Shown: positions 1 to 10,092, counted from the first letter of the stretch. The stretch is 64,000 bases of DNA from Flaccisagitta enflata (GCA_965153355.1 OZ231127.1:7006001-7070000), one strand, 5' to 3'. Notes: generated from the sequence alone by a model not told the origin. Translations and numbers: made by a program.

Positions 1-196
1 TTCAAAGCTACAGAGGTCAGTTTATCAATATTTCAAAAAACCTTATTTGGGCTAAATCACATTTTTACTCAAAACTATGTGGAAGCTTAACCGCTAGAGT
101 CAGTGCTATGAAATTTTGCATGATGCAGTAGATAATGTGTTTACAGACAAAACCAATCCAAATTTCTAAAAATGAATACTTAAGGCACAATAAAGG

Positions 197-420
197 TTTT
201 TAGTCGCGTGCTACGCGACTCTATAAGCCACTTTTTGGTCTATCGGTCCATCAGTTGGTTGGTTGGTCACAAATCACTTTTTTGGCATTTTTTCGCGTTT
301 TTTAGGCTTTTTTTTAGGCTTTTTAGAATACACAGGGGGGTGGAGATAACTGATTTTATAGTCTTTTTGAAAATTCAAGTCTGCCTGTTTATCTGTCTGT
401 CCGACTTTTTGTGAAAATGC
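197..420 (-). mobile_element. Family H copy, hairpin end
   Basis: TTTTTAGTCGCGTGCTACGCGACTC begins the copy (hairpin end of H on the minus strand), followed by decayed GGTCTATCGGTCC-type core. The distal end is not recognisable. Confidence 0.5.
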
Positions 421-701
421 TAATGTACGCGATTTAGGTCTAATGACCTTGGTCTGGTATGAGTCGCTTTAGATTTCAGAAATCACTATATTCGCATCGT
501 CCAAAGATTCATGATCCCTGCCAGCGGACGGGCGGAGTGTCGGACGTACACACTTTTTTTAGAAGCGACTAAAAACTTGCAGCGGTCGCAGGATCTGCCG
601 GGACCTATAGTTTGTCTGTAATTTGCGCATATATTTTTCCTTTGTCTTTCTTCTTTCTTTATCTCTTTTTTTCTCTCTTGTTTTCTTTCCTTTGTTTCTT
701 A

Positions 702-747
<46 letters not shown>

Positions 748-748
748 C

Positions 749-815
<67 letters not shown>

Positions 816-874
816 ATTTTCTTTTTTTCTTTTTTCTTTTTTCTTTCTTTCTTTCTTTCTTTCTTTCTCTTTTT

Positions 875-969
<95 letters not shown>

Positions 970-970
970 C
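702..970. repeat. (CTTT)n microsatellite
   Basis: About 270 bp of CTTT with short T-rich interruptions near 810-870; followed by CTATTTC variants. Confidence 0.95.
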
Positions 971-1083
971 ATTCTTTCTTTCTCATTCTTTCTTTTCTAT
1001 TTTCTATTTCCTATTTCCTATTTTTTCTCCTCCCATCTCTCGTGCGCTGGGAATCTTTTATTTTTCCACATCATGTTACCATG

Positions 1084-1183
1084 CAAAGAAAAAAGAAAAA
1101 ACGATAAAAAAAAGAAAAAAGAAAAAAAAGAAAAAAGAAGAAGAAAAAAAAAAAAAAGAAAAAAGAAAGAAAAAACGCACAAC
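1084..1183. repeat. A-rich GAAAAAA tract
   Basis: A purine-only strand for about 95 bp, 110 bp after the pyrimidine-only (CTTT)n. Confidence 0.85.
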
Positions 1184-1298
1184 CTTTCAGTGTAACATAG
1201 TCAGTGAGGACTCACAATGCCTCTATTTATTTCAGTTTGGGTGTAGTGAGGGACGTTGTTCAACCCGTCATACGCCGACAAAGTTACCATGCAGAAAA

Positions 1299-1520
1299 AA
1301 ACAAGGGGGGATACACGGCTACCTTAGTCGCGTGCTGGTGGGCAGGGGCAGTAATTTGAAGGGCTATCCATGCATTTGGGCAGAAGCAGTAATGCAATAA
1401 CCACCCATAAACGCCCAAAAAAAAAAAAGTTTGACGGACGGACAGATGGACCGACGGACGGACGGACGGACAGACGGACGGAAAAAGTGGGTTGTAGAGT
1501 CGCGTGCACGCGACTAAAAA
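1299..1520 (+). mobile_element. Family H copy, full length
   Basis: The copy starts AACAAGGGGGGATACACGGC, has subterminal GTCGCGTGCTGGTGGGCAGG and a GACGG/GACGGACA core, and ends in the hairpin GTCGCGTGCACGCGACTAAAAA with an A-rich tail. Confidence 0.75.
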
Positions 1521-1621
1521 AGAAAAAAAAAAAGAAGAAAAAAAGAAAAAAAGAACACAAGATGAAACATGAGCCCTAGTTGCGAAATATCAACTTGCCA
1601 GATCAAGCAAGCAGTTATGGC

Positions 1622-1757
1622 TAGGGATGTGGAAGCGATTGACCGCTTCCAATTTGGTGGGTGGAATAGCTACTAGTATTTGAACTGCAAAATGGAAGCG
1701 GAAACTGAAGCGGAAGCGGTGGAAGCGGCATAAAAATCGACCGCTTCCGCATCCCTA
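1622..1757. mobile_element. hAT-like MITE with 8-bp target duplication
   Basis: A 136-bp element with inverted ends TAGGGATGTGGAAGCG and CGCTTCCGCATCCCTA. It is flanked by GTTATGGC (1614-1621) and GTTATGGT (1758-1765), an 8-bp duplication with one mismatch. Eight-base duplications are typical of hAT elements. The interior repeats GGAAGCGG several times. Confidence 0.7.
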
Positions 1758-2359
1758 GTTATGGTCAACATGAATGAATACATACTGTTTATCTTTGTTT
1801 GATAATCATTTGTAAACGAATAGAGCAACAAACATCTGCATGGCGCCATTTTCTTGTATATTTTCCTTTTTGTTTTCAATTCTCGATGAGGTAATTTTGG
1901 TTAACTTCGATTGTTTGTAATTTCAAGATGTTTTTTTATTCATTCTCACGCGCATATTGCTAACATGTCCTAGTCCTTTTCTCCTCCATATGAATCAAAT
2001 CAACAATGCAATGACTAAATGAACAAAAAAGAAAAAAAAAGAAAAAAAAAGACACATTCTTTTGTCTACAATTTTGAGCGACAAGCGTATCTATCAAAGG
2101 TTATGTTTACTGCAGGCAGAAATGTTTTTTTATTTTTGAGCCATAGATACAGGGTTTATAACAGTGCTAGATGCGGAACCCATTTTTCTAACCCATCCCA
2201 ACGATATAAACAAATCATAGAGTAACCGCAGAATTTGACATAGATGATCATCGAGGCGATTATTCGTGAGTCACTCCGATCATTCTCAATGTAAAGTTGA
2301 CTCAAATCCATTCAGTACATTGACTGCAGTCGGGCAGTACTGCAGTAGATCCCATTTAC

Positions 2360-2365
2360 TTTATT
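2360..2365 (-). promoter_or_regulatory. Polyadenylation signal AATAAA
   Basis: Canonical AATAAA on the minus strand about 75 nt after the stop of the secreted-peptide model. Its place fits the gene end, though the hexamer alone is common in AT-rich DNA. Confidence 0.4.
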
Positions 2366-2440
2366 GTATGGCTATATGAGTATATAGTATATCCTGATTC
2401 TCCCCATTTGCGCTTCTTGTCTACATTTTTGCTCAGTCGT

Positions 2441-2564
2441 TCAACCTCTTCCGCCGCCGAGAAATTTATTGACTTGACAATGACCGAAATATCTTCCGTC
2501 GCCGCAGAGAGCATTTCCCGAGACGGTTCTGGAGTAGGCGCGTGCAGCGTTAATTGCCTGATTC
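2441..2564 (-). CDS. Secreted small peptide gene, terminal coding exon
   Basis: Proposed second coding exon. Entering after the AG at 2566-2565 (TTTGAGTAG|G) completes the split Arg codon of the first exon. The frame then reads 40 residues (NQAINAARAYS..., ...NALCGDGRYFGHCQ..., ending KFLGGGRG) to a TGA at 2443-2441. Cys73 and Cys82 join Cys50 of the first exon, for three cysteines in a 93-residue precursor. An AATAAA signal sits at 2365-2360 on this strand, about 75 nt past the stop, which supports a real 3' end. The acceptor has a poor pyrimidine tract, and another frame of this stretch is also open, so the exact acceptor is the weakest point. The intron (2565-3023) carries a family H repeat copy. 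The odd cysteine count suggests a dimer, a free thiol or a slightly wrong boundary. Confidence 0.45.
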
Positions 2565-2781
2565 CTACTCAAACCTACGCCATAAGCAACTGATGGGCAG
2601 TGGACACCAGCAGGAAGATTTCTGAGGGAAGGCAGTGAAAGAGAGAGAACATTTAGACCATTTATTGTTCACATTGCAATAAATAAAATTGAACAATAAG
2701 TAAAAAAAGTTATAAATCATCTTTTTCATTTCAGTACAGTACAGGAGAAATTTGATATTGATATGAAACCTAGCCAATCAT

Positions 2782-2969
2782 AACAAGGCCGGATACACCG
2801 GTGGGCAGGGGCCGTAATAAAGGTCACCATATCATTTGGGCAGGAGCAGTGAGGCAAAAACCGTAAAAACCCAAAAAAAGTTGATTGTGACGGACGGACC
2901 GACGGACCGACGTTCGGACCAATGGACCGACAAAGCGGGGTGTAGAGTCGCGTAGCACGCGACTAAAAA
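2782..2969 (+). mobile_element. Family H copy in the secreted-peptide intron
   Basis: AACAAGGCCGGATACACCGG to GTCGCGTAGCACGCGACTAA. The core has ACGGACCG units. The subterminal motif after the first end is shortened. Confidence 0.75.
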
Positions 2970-3023
2970 CATTTTTCCAAATAGATAGGGCACATATCGC
3001 CCATGCGTAAAATGTTCCCTTAC

Positions 3024-3222
3024 CTTGGGTTACAACGAGCGTACCATGAGTTTTTGACGAGTCTTGCGCCGGCGGCGGCGGCAATTCTCGCGAACCACGC
3101 AATCGGGACGGCATTTATCTCCTGCGGCGCCAAAGACACAACCAACAGGAACGCGAAAACCGAGATTACCAACAACTTCATGGTAGTGATTCTTGCAGTT
3201 GCAGCCAAAGAAATAAACTCGC
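3024..3222 (-). CDS. Secreted small peptide gene, exon with signal peptide
   Basis: First coding exon of a small secreted-peptide gene. The ATG is at 3181-3179, and the frame gives a textbook signal peptide (MKLLVISVFAFLLVVSLA, then a small-residue region around EINA|VP). About 28 mature residues follow, including AWFARIAAAAGARLVKNSWY and Cys50. The exon ends at 3024 in CCAAG|GTAAGG, a strong donor, in phase 2. Upstream of the ATG, a pyrimidine tract ending in TTTTAG at 3223 is a good acceptor, so about 40 nt of 5' UTR belong to this exon and an unseen 5'-UTR exon lies further up. The composition (A, R, W; no low-complexity repeat) differs sharply from the surrounding DNA. Seen: signal peptide, splice signals and phase. 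Inferred: secretion. The family is not recognised; an antimicrobial or neuropeptide-like precursor is possible but unproven. Confidence 0.6.
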
Positions 3223-3775
3223 CTAAAAGAGAAATAGGGGAGTGCGTTAGCGAGTACAACCAAGGAGATTTGCTTTTTTTTCTCTTAAATTTTTCTTAAA
3301 TTGATCTGCAACTGAAACTGAAACATCATGAAACGAAACATACAGCCTTCTTTGCTTTTCAAACCAGCAAAAAAAATCTTTTTTAAGAAAAGCACACATG
3401 ACAGCGTGCTTACGACATCGTGCCCACGAAGGCAACATTTAGGGTATCAACTTGGGTCAATATGGAAATCATGTAAGATTAAAAATAGAAAAACAATTGA
3501 ATCAAAGTGAATGAGATGAGACATACAAGATATTTGAAAGCAAAATTTTCATCTATCTAGCAAGTAGGATTATTACTGTGGATGATTAAGTGAATATTGC
3601 TACAAATATCTATTTTATCCACTGGCAAGGGTTTGGTCGAAATTCTATATTTGCATAGAAAATGAAAAAATGAAAAGATAAAGAACATAGTTCTCTTCCC
3701 AAGCCATTTTTAGAGAAAACTATGTTTTTGCAAATGCAAAATTTCCCTGTGTTTGGCTTTCTTAGAATTTCGATA

Positions 3776-4875
3776 CAGTAGATGTTGTCTAGACTTGGAA
3801 ATACGGGGGAGCTTATAACCTGACTATCAGTATAGTGAGGGGACTGATATTATGCTGGTGTAACGGTAGCAAAAAAAAAAACGGAACAAATTGTTTTGAT
3901 GATTTTTGCTAAAGTGATGACTCTAACCATAAAAAATCCATTTGAAAGCTCTGCAAAAGATCTTTCATATGCAACGTTGCTGGTCATTGTAGCTTTATCC
4001 GTTTAGAAATGGCGTAAGAATGAATGAGAACATTGCCATATTCAATTTGCGGTCAGATTGAATAAAAAAGTTTTTAAAAAATAGTGGTTCACTTTAACAA
4101 GCTCTAACTTTTAAACGGTTTGAGATACAGATCTGGGATTGGTCTAGAATGAAAGAAAATTAAAAAATCTGTAAATTACATTAAGAAAAAAGTTCAAATT
4201 ATTATTTTTCTATCTTTTTTTTATAAAATAACAAAGAGGAACAACTTCTACGACTTCAACTTTTACATTCATGACCACTCTTCTTTATTGCTGTCTCATT
4301 ACTTAACGAATAAAGACAGAACAGCCAGCATGGTCTCATTTTGAAGATCTTTCGCAGAGCTTTCAAACGGTCATGGATTTTGCTATGTTTTTCTCATTGG
4401 ATGCTTTTGAATCTTTAAAACACTTTTTGTTCCGTTTTTTTTTTTTTGCTACCGTTAATGTACAGACCCTAAGGGGTTGACGATGGGGTATGGCATCCCC
4501 CTACGGCTTACCTTAGGAAAAAAATATTGAGTGTAAAATTATAGGATCAATCACTTATTTTGCAGAATTTCAGCTTTGTCTATTTGCTTGATTTGCAAAA
4601 TCAGGACTGGATTCAAACCTGGAACCTTTAAATAAACTGATCAAAATGAATCTTATGTCAAGTGAGTTAACCACGAGACCAATTTCAGCAGCTGTTCAAA
4701 TAGAGCGAATTTGATTTAGTGTATTCAAGAGAATTTTCTATCAACAGAGCTGCCATACCCCGTCGTCAACCCTATAGGACATAAGCATTATACACACTTA
4801 GTTTTATTTGACTTGCAAAAATGGTATTTAGGGTATGAGGGCCCCGGTATTTCCATGTCTAGACAACATCTACTG
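3776..4875. mobile_element. Tc1/mariner-like foldback element (outer, hosts another)
   Basis: Inverted ends CAGTAGATGTTGTCTAGAC (left) and its complement (right) share about 30 bp and are flanked by TA on both sides. The interior contains a second complete MITE (3863-4455) and another inverted pair (about 4477-4502 and 4751-4776, around GGTTGACGATGGGGTATGGC). Confidence 0.65.
3863..4455. mobile_element. Nested MITE, TIR ACGGTAGC-A11-CGGAACA
   Basis: A 593-bp element with inverted ends TAACGGTAGC plus A11 plus CGGAACA, flanked by TA duplications (3861-3862, 4456-4457). It sits inside the 3776-4875 element. The TIR resembles that of 49280-50252 (ACTATGGC-A11-CCGAACA), so both may belong to one family. 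Confidence 0.65.
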
Positions 4876-4884
4876 TATCTGAAA

Positions 4885-5288
4885 GTACTACGCGAACTAA
4901 AAAAAAAGACGCACCTTTTTATTTGCTGATAAAACTGACTTAAAAAGTATCAGAAAAATTTTATAGAGAGAGTGATTTTGAAGATTTTCAAATTATCTTT
5001 CATTCTAGACCAATCCCAGATCTGTATCTTTACCGGTTTAGGAGCTAGAGCTCTTTAAAGTGAGACACCATTTTGCTGAATTGCATGTTTTTCAAAGGGA
5101 CTGCAAAAACAAATTTGGCAACATTTTTACTCAAACTAATGCCATTTCCAAATGAAAAAAGATAGAGATACCAGATTGGCGCCAAATAAAAGAGTTTTTC
5201 AAGGGCTTCAAAATGGTTTAAGATTTTAGTTAGTTTTTTTGAATTTCAATGGCGCAATCAACCATTCAAAAGTGCGTCTTTTTTTTAA
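4885..5288. repeat. Degenerate foldback repeat
   Basis: AAAAAAAGACGCAC at about 4901-4914 is inverted at 5270-5284 (GTGCGTCTTTTTTTT). The interior has the shared motif ACCAATCCCAGATCTG (5020-5035), the inverse of 4128-4142 in the element to the left. Confidence 0.4.
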
Positions 5289-5339
5289 ATTTGTATAGTA
5301 GAAAAAAGTGTAAGCAGAATTTCACTGAAATCTTTTATT

Positions 5340-5795
5340 TTCCTGCTTGTTCATTCGTTTGTTTGTTTGTCCCTTTGTTTGTTTGTTTGTCCGTTTGTTT
5401 GTCCCCCTCGGCCCTCTCAGGCCTGATTCTGCCCTCACAGGCCTTGAATCTGCCCTCTCAAGCCTTGAATTTGCCCATTCAGCCTTGAAATCTTCCCTCT
5501 CAAGCTTGAAATCTGCTCTCAGATTCAAGGTCTGAGAGGGCAGATTTTAGGCCTGAGAGGGTAGATTTCAGGCCTGAGAGGGCAGATTTCAGGCCTGAGA
5601 GGGCCTGGGGGAACGCACAAACAAATGAACGAACGAGCGAAAGTCCCCTGTGTTCTGCAGGAGTTTGTCCCCCTTGGGGGCACTGCCCTGCTTCCTTTCA
5701 CTCCATTTCACCATCATGCAAAGCAGGGCAAAGGGTATTGCTTACCACATATTGCCCTTGGGCGACCTGTTTTCCATTAGAATTGCTTAGTGCTC
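5340..5795. repeat. Family M copy with symmetric minisatellite
   Basis: GTTTGTTTGTCC, then CCCTCTCAGGCCT units (5405-5515) are mirrored by AGGCCTGAGAGGGCAGA units (5520-5605) and ACAAACAAATGAACG. The M terminal module follows (CCTGTGTTCTGCAGG, TTGGGGGCACTGCCCTGC, GCAGGGCAAAGGG). Confidence 0.6.
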
Positions 5796-6032
5796 ATCAA
5801 AGGGCACTTTAAAGCTTGAGATATGACATAGGTACATATCAGGTGTGTTCAAAGACAATTTGATCAATGAAATTGTTAGTGGTCCCATAATTGGTCCACT
5901 ATTGATGCAAAAGTTGGGTGAATCACAAATTTTTTCCCTGAAAAATTAGCCTTCATATGTGTTAAAGAAAAACTTTTCTTGAAGTCCTTTTCCAAATACA
6001 TTACTTAAACGCTGAAATCACAAAAGAGAAAA

Positions 6033-6286
6033 AACAAGGCCGGATACACGGCAATCCAGTCGCGGACGGTTGGGCAGGAGCAATGATGCGAAAACCACAC
6101 GGAATTCAAAAGTGTGACGGACGGATCTACCGAGTACCGACATACCGACCTACTGACCGACACAGCAAGGTGTAGAGTCGCGTGTCCACGACTAAAAACG
6201 CCCAAATTTAAGAAATGTGACGGACCGACAGACCGACCTACCAACCGACACGGCAAGGTGTAGAGTCGCGTGTCCGCGACTAAAAA
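6033..6286 (+). mobile_element. Family H copy with duplicated 3' half
   Basis: A complete copy (6033-6197) is followed by a second 3' half (6198-6286) ending in its own hairpin (GTCGCGTGTCCGCGAC). The 5' motif here is GTCGCGGACGG, complementary to the 3' arm of the hairpin. Confidence 0.7.
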
Positions 6287-6358
6287 TCCAAACAAACTTA
6301 CCTTGTTTTGTCGTTCAACAAAGGGAATAAGGGACTCTTTTACATACAAAGATATATA

Positions 6359-7135
6359 CAGGGTGTCCCAAGTCAGTTGTAACATAAGGAATCGACATAT
6401 CTCTGCTTCTCAATCTCTAAATCAATTTCTGAAAAAAGATCTATGAAGATCTAGGTCTGCACTTTTTGTTATACCAAAACTTCAACTTTAAATATTGGAC
6501 AGTTGGTGGTCAGAAAATATCAAATGAGTGGTGATATTTGGTGGAAAATTATCTTTTTCATAGCTGTATTCAGAAGCAGCTTGCTTTAACTGTTTGCCAT
6601 TTTTTGACAAATTGATCTAAAAACCTGGGATTGGTCTCAAATGAAAGATAATTGTACATAGATTGTAAATCAGCTTTGAAAGCTTGGAGAATTTTAACAA
6701 TTGATGACTTTTTTGATGATTTTTGTCAATCATTATCAAAATCAAAAATGGAAATCTTGAAAAAATCATTGAAAATCTTACAAAATTTTGGAAAATTGGC
6801 AAATTTTTTTGGTGATCTTAAATCTATGACAAATTATCTGCCATTTGAGACCAATCGCAGGGTTTTAGCTCAATTGGTTGAAAAATGCCAAGTTGTTAAA
6901 CACAGCTACTTCCAAGTACAGCAAAAAGTGAAAAAACAAAAAAAGACAAGGTCAGAAATTACTAGTGAATTTTAAAGAAATTTGGTCCCTAAACAAATAG
7001 TCCAATTGTCATGAAATTTTGCATGCAAAAAGTGCAGACCAAGATCTTTTTAGATCTTTTTTCAGAAATTGATTTGAGGACCTACAAGCAGAGATACGTC
7101 GATTCTTTATGTTACAACTGATTTGGGACACCCTG
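6359..7135. mobile_element. Tc1/mariner-like MITE, TIR CAGGGTGTCCCA
   Basis: A 777-bp element whose ends, CAGGGTGTCCCAAGTCAGTT and its complement, extend to imperfect inverted arms of about 110 bp. Both sides are flanked by TA. No transposase is left. The interior has the recurrent motif GGGATTGGTCTCAAATGA (6628-6645) and its inverse near 6842. Confidence 0.75.
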
Positions 7136-7574
7136 TATGGAAAACTTTGAAAATAAGTGTTCAGGATATCAGAGACACGAGTCCGTGTTCTTTTATACCT
7201 GAAAGTTTGAAACTTTTCACTTAGGTAATTAGTCATGGGAATCCTTTTCTGACATAAATAGAAAAATTCGAACTCTTTCGACACTCCTTGGCACTTTTTG
7301 ATCATTTTCTTATCTTATTATCGTAATAGGTTGCTCCGTATGATCTAAGTCGAATGAAAATCTGGACTAAAAGAGGCAATCCAAAGCAAAGGTACGCGGT
7401 GCTTACTGTGTTTTTGCATGTCAACTTGATGATCGAATTCAAAATGATAAAATCAATAACTTACGTCGACCGATCTTCGAAATAGGATAGACTATTGTTC
7501 GTTGAGCATATTGAATTGTATTTGACGAATATAAACAACAGATGTTGAGAAAAACGTGAATTGTCACACAGTTA

Positions 7575-7811
7575 GGGGGCGTTTCTAGACATAGACGATC
7601 GCGTTTTGAAAGGGCCACTCGGTCGCTCGCTACGTTTCTTCGCTCGCACCGCTCGCTCTGCTCACTTGCTGCGCAGTGCTCTGCTTCGCTCTGCTTCGCT
7701 CCGCTTGCTCCGTTCACGGGCTCGCTCACTCACTTCGCTCACTCCCTCGTGGGACTACGATCGCGTTTCAAGGGAACAAACGCATTTTTGGCGCTCACTA
7801 GAAACACGCCC
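7575..7811. mobile_element. Family G MITE (PIF/Harbinger-like), copy 1
   Basis: A 237-bp element with ends GGGGCGTTTCTAG and CTAGAAACACGCCC, flanked by TTA at 7572-7574 and 7812-7814. TTA duplication and GC-rich TIRs starting GGG are PIF/Harbinger characters. The interior is a degenerate TCGCTCGC/TCACTCCG array. It sits in the middle of an older inverted repeat (about 7500-7565 versus 7884-7945). Confidence 0.65.
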
Positions 7812-7967
7812 TTACTCAGGCGCGGAAGAAATAAGCAGAAGCTTCAGCTCATTTCTTCTGAGTCTGTCGAAGCTGTGTGCATGTGAAAATTCACGTTTTT
7901 CTCAACATCCGTTGTATATATTCATGAAATACAATTCACTACAATCTTTGAAATGGTAATATAAGCT

Positions 7968-8545
7968 GATGGACCGACAGGCTAATAACAAGTCATCCAG
8001 GGATCGCACATGGTCAGCGGTACCCGATGCCCTGCCCGGAGAGATCAGGTGAAGAAGTGGAGTGAGAACAGGGCAGCGGCCCAAAAGGCTGATGTCCTGT
8101 AGGACACAGGGGTAAATTTACAGATGGCCTGAGAGGGCATATTCAAGGGCTGATTTGAATGATTGTAGCACTTTAATGAGGCATGTAGAGGCTGATTTGG
8201 GGGGTCCAAGGGCTAAAATGAGATCAGGGATGAGGGCAGAATAAAGACCTGAGAGGGTTATTTTGAGGGCTGAATTGAGACCCAAGTGAACAGATTTTAG
8301 GTTTGAAAGGACTGATTTTGGGCCTGAAAAGGTTGTTTTGGGCCTGACAAGACTGATTTAGGTCCTAAGAGAACAGATTTTGGGCATGAGCTAATTTTGG
8401 ACCTGAGAGGGCTGATTTGGGGCCTGAGAGGGGCCTTATGAGGGGGACATATGGACGGACAGACGTACAAATGGATGTCTGGAAATTCACCCCTGTGTCC
8501 TACATTAGGCCTTTATGGCTGCTGCCCAAAAAGGACTACAGTGAG
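7968..8545. repeat. Family M copy, near complete
   Basis: Start module GCACATGGTCAGCGGTACCC and GGGCAGCGGCCC, then GTCCTGTAGGACACAGG. A core of GGCCTGAGAGGGCTGATTT-like units follows to 8440, then a GGACGGACAGACG run and the inverted module CCCCTGTGTCCTACATTAGG at 8498. Confidence 0.65.
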
Positions 8546-8615
8546 TTCATGGATGTATTGCAGATCAAAATTTGCCATATCCCCTTAAAAATCTGAGTCA
8601 AAATTGTAAAAGAGA

Positions 8616-9199
8616 ACTAACTAAGAAATAAGTATTACAACAGCTTCAGACTAAGATGAGTTGGCTTTGAGACAGAAATTTGAGCTTTTCTTGGTGAGAT
8701 TTTTAATCTACATCAAACTTTGTTCCAATCAAGCGCAATTCATTTAGAAATGGCGTAAGAAAAAGACGTTGCTTTTTGAAAATCATGAAAAAGTCACATT
8801 TTTTTGCTACCCATTTACGATATCTTGCGGGCAGCGAAGACTATACAAAGATGGCATGAAGATCAGACGTCAGACGGGGTCAAGGAGTAGCCTGGCAATT
8901 GTCCTGATCTTAATCCAATTGAAAATTTTTGGAGTCAGGTGATGTGCCTCCAGCAAAAAGACGGCGCAACATCAATCATGGGGTTGAAAAAAAAGATTGC
9001 ATGGATGGTCCAAAAACAAGTCACACCAAATTACCTAAAAAAGCTCTACGAATCAATGCCAAGAAGAATGGAAGCGGTCATTCAGGCCCAGGGAGAACAG
9101 ACCAAATACTGATTTGCTTGAATTGACCCAAATTGTATAGTATTGGCAAATAAATGAACTTATGCTCTAGGTGTTGCAATACTTATTCCCTAGGTAGTA
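8616..9199 (+). mobile_element. Tc1/mariner-like element remnant with TIRs
   Basis: The ends are inverted: AATAAGTATTACAACA at 8627-8642 matches the reverse complement of GTTGCAATACTTATTCC at 9173-9189. The 584-bp element keeps the 3' part of a transposase gene and has lost the rest, so it is a non-autonomous deletion derivative. Confidence 0.65.
8891..9112 (+). pseudogene. Tc1-type transposase C-terminal fragment
   Basis: The frame reads PGNCPDLNPIENFWSQVMCL, with the PDLNPIENFW block that carries the last acidic catalytic residue of Tc1/mariner DDE transposases. It continues to the typical end PNYLKKLYESMPRRMEAVIQ, AQGEQTKY and a stop. A TAG at 8888-8890 stands where Trp is usual before PGN. 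The N-terminal DNA-binding half and the first two catalytic aspartates are absent from this element. Confidence 0.8.
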
Positions 9200-9227
9200 A
9201 CCCTTATTTGGACAACAGACCCGGAGG

Positions 9228-9745
9228 GTTCGATGATCTATGCATTCACACATAAGGAAAATTTTTTCCTCCTCCTGCATCACTGCCCCCCACCTTCCCC
9301 TGAATCAAATCCTAGCCTCGAGGACCAAATCTCAGTCTCTAAGCCCAAATCCCAAATCCCAGCCTCAAGGCCAAAATCCTCTCCTTGAGACCAAAATCTA
9401 AGCCTCAAAGCCTAAATCACAGGCTCATGGCCCAAATCCCAGCCTCAAAGTCCAAATCCCAGCCTCACAGCCTAAATCCTAGCGTCAAGCATAAAATCTA
9501 GCCATGAGGTGCAAATTCTAGCCCCAAGGACCATAGCCCATAGCCCCAAAGCCTAAACCTCAGCCCAAAAGTTCAAATCCCATTTGCTAAAAGGAGAAAC
9601 AATATGAGAAAATTCAACCCCGTTGGGGCTACTGCCCTGCTCCCTCCCTCAATTTCAATCACAACATAATTAAGCAGGGCACGGGAAACGCTGACCATCT
9701 AACGCTTTTGCGACTACTACTGTGTTCATCATTCATGAACAAAAT
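9228..9745. repeat. Family M copy, CCTCAAGGCCCAAATCC core
   Basis: The core unit is about 20 bp (AGCCTCAAGGCCCAAATCCC), with about 15 imperfect units at 9300-9590. The end module has GGGGCTACTGCCCTGC and GCAGGGCACGGGAAACGCTG, then ACCATCTAACGCTTTTGCGA. Confidence 0.55.
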
Positions 9746-9992
9746 ATCTTCCTTTCACGATATTTTTCAAGTGCGTCCTCGCACTTCTATTAGAAGTCAT
9801 GTCCATTTGTCATGTCGGTTGGTTGTCCGGCCGTCATACAAAGGTTTGAAACGCGCAAAATGGCCATTTCTGACGCGTTTCTAGATTCCTTTCACCTCTC
9901 TTGCCTTACCGCATTTATTTTCATTCTCGTGTATGTTCATTTATTTTCATTCTCTTGTAAATTCATTTATTTCTTATCATTTATTTACTTTT

Positions 9993-10092
9993 TCATTCAT
10001 TCATTCATTCATTCATTCATTCATTCATTCATTCATTCATTCATTCATTCATTCATTCATTCATTCATTCATTCTTTCATTCATTTATTCAT
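9993..10092. repeat. (CATT)n microsatellite
   Basis: Near-perfect CATT array of about 100 bp. Confidence 0.95.

Noticed and set aside
612-1400. 262-codon frame rich in Phe-Leu-Ser
   Set aside because: Translation of (CTTT)n followed by an A-rich tract and a family H copy.
1299-1520. Family H as a tRNA-derived SINE
   Set aside because: It has an A-rich end, but no convincing A-box or B-box of an RNA polymerase III promoter was found, and the terminal stem plus ACGG core fit Helentron-type elements better.
3030-3263. Alternative minus-strand frame with several cysteines (77 codons) over the secreted-peptide exon
   Set aside because: It overlaps the signal-peptide frame, lacks a signal peptide and has no donor-compatible end; the MKLLV frame has signal, donor and phase support.
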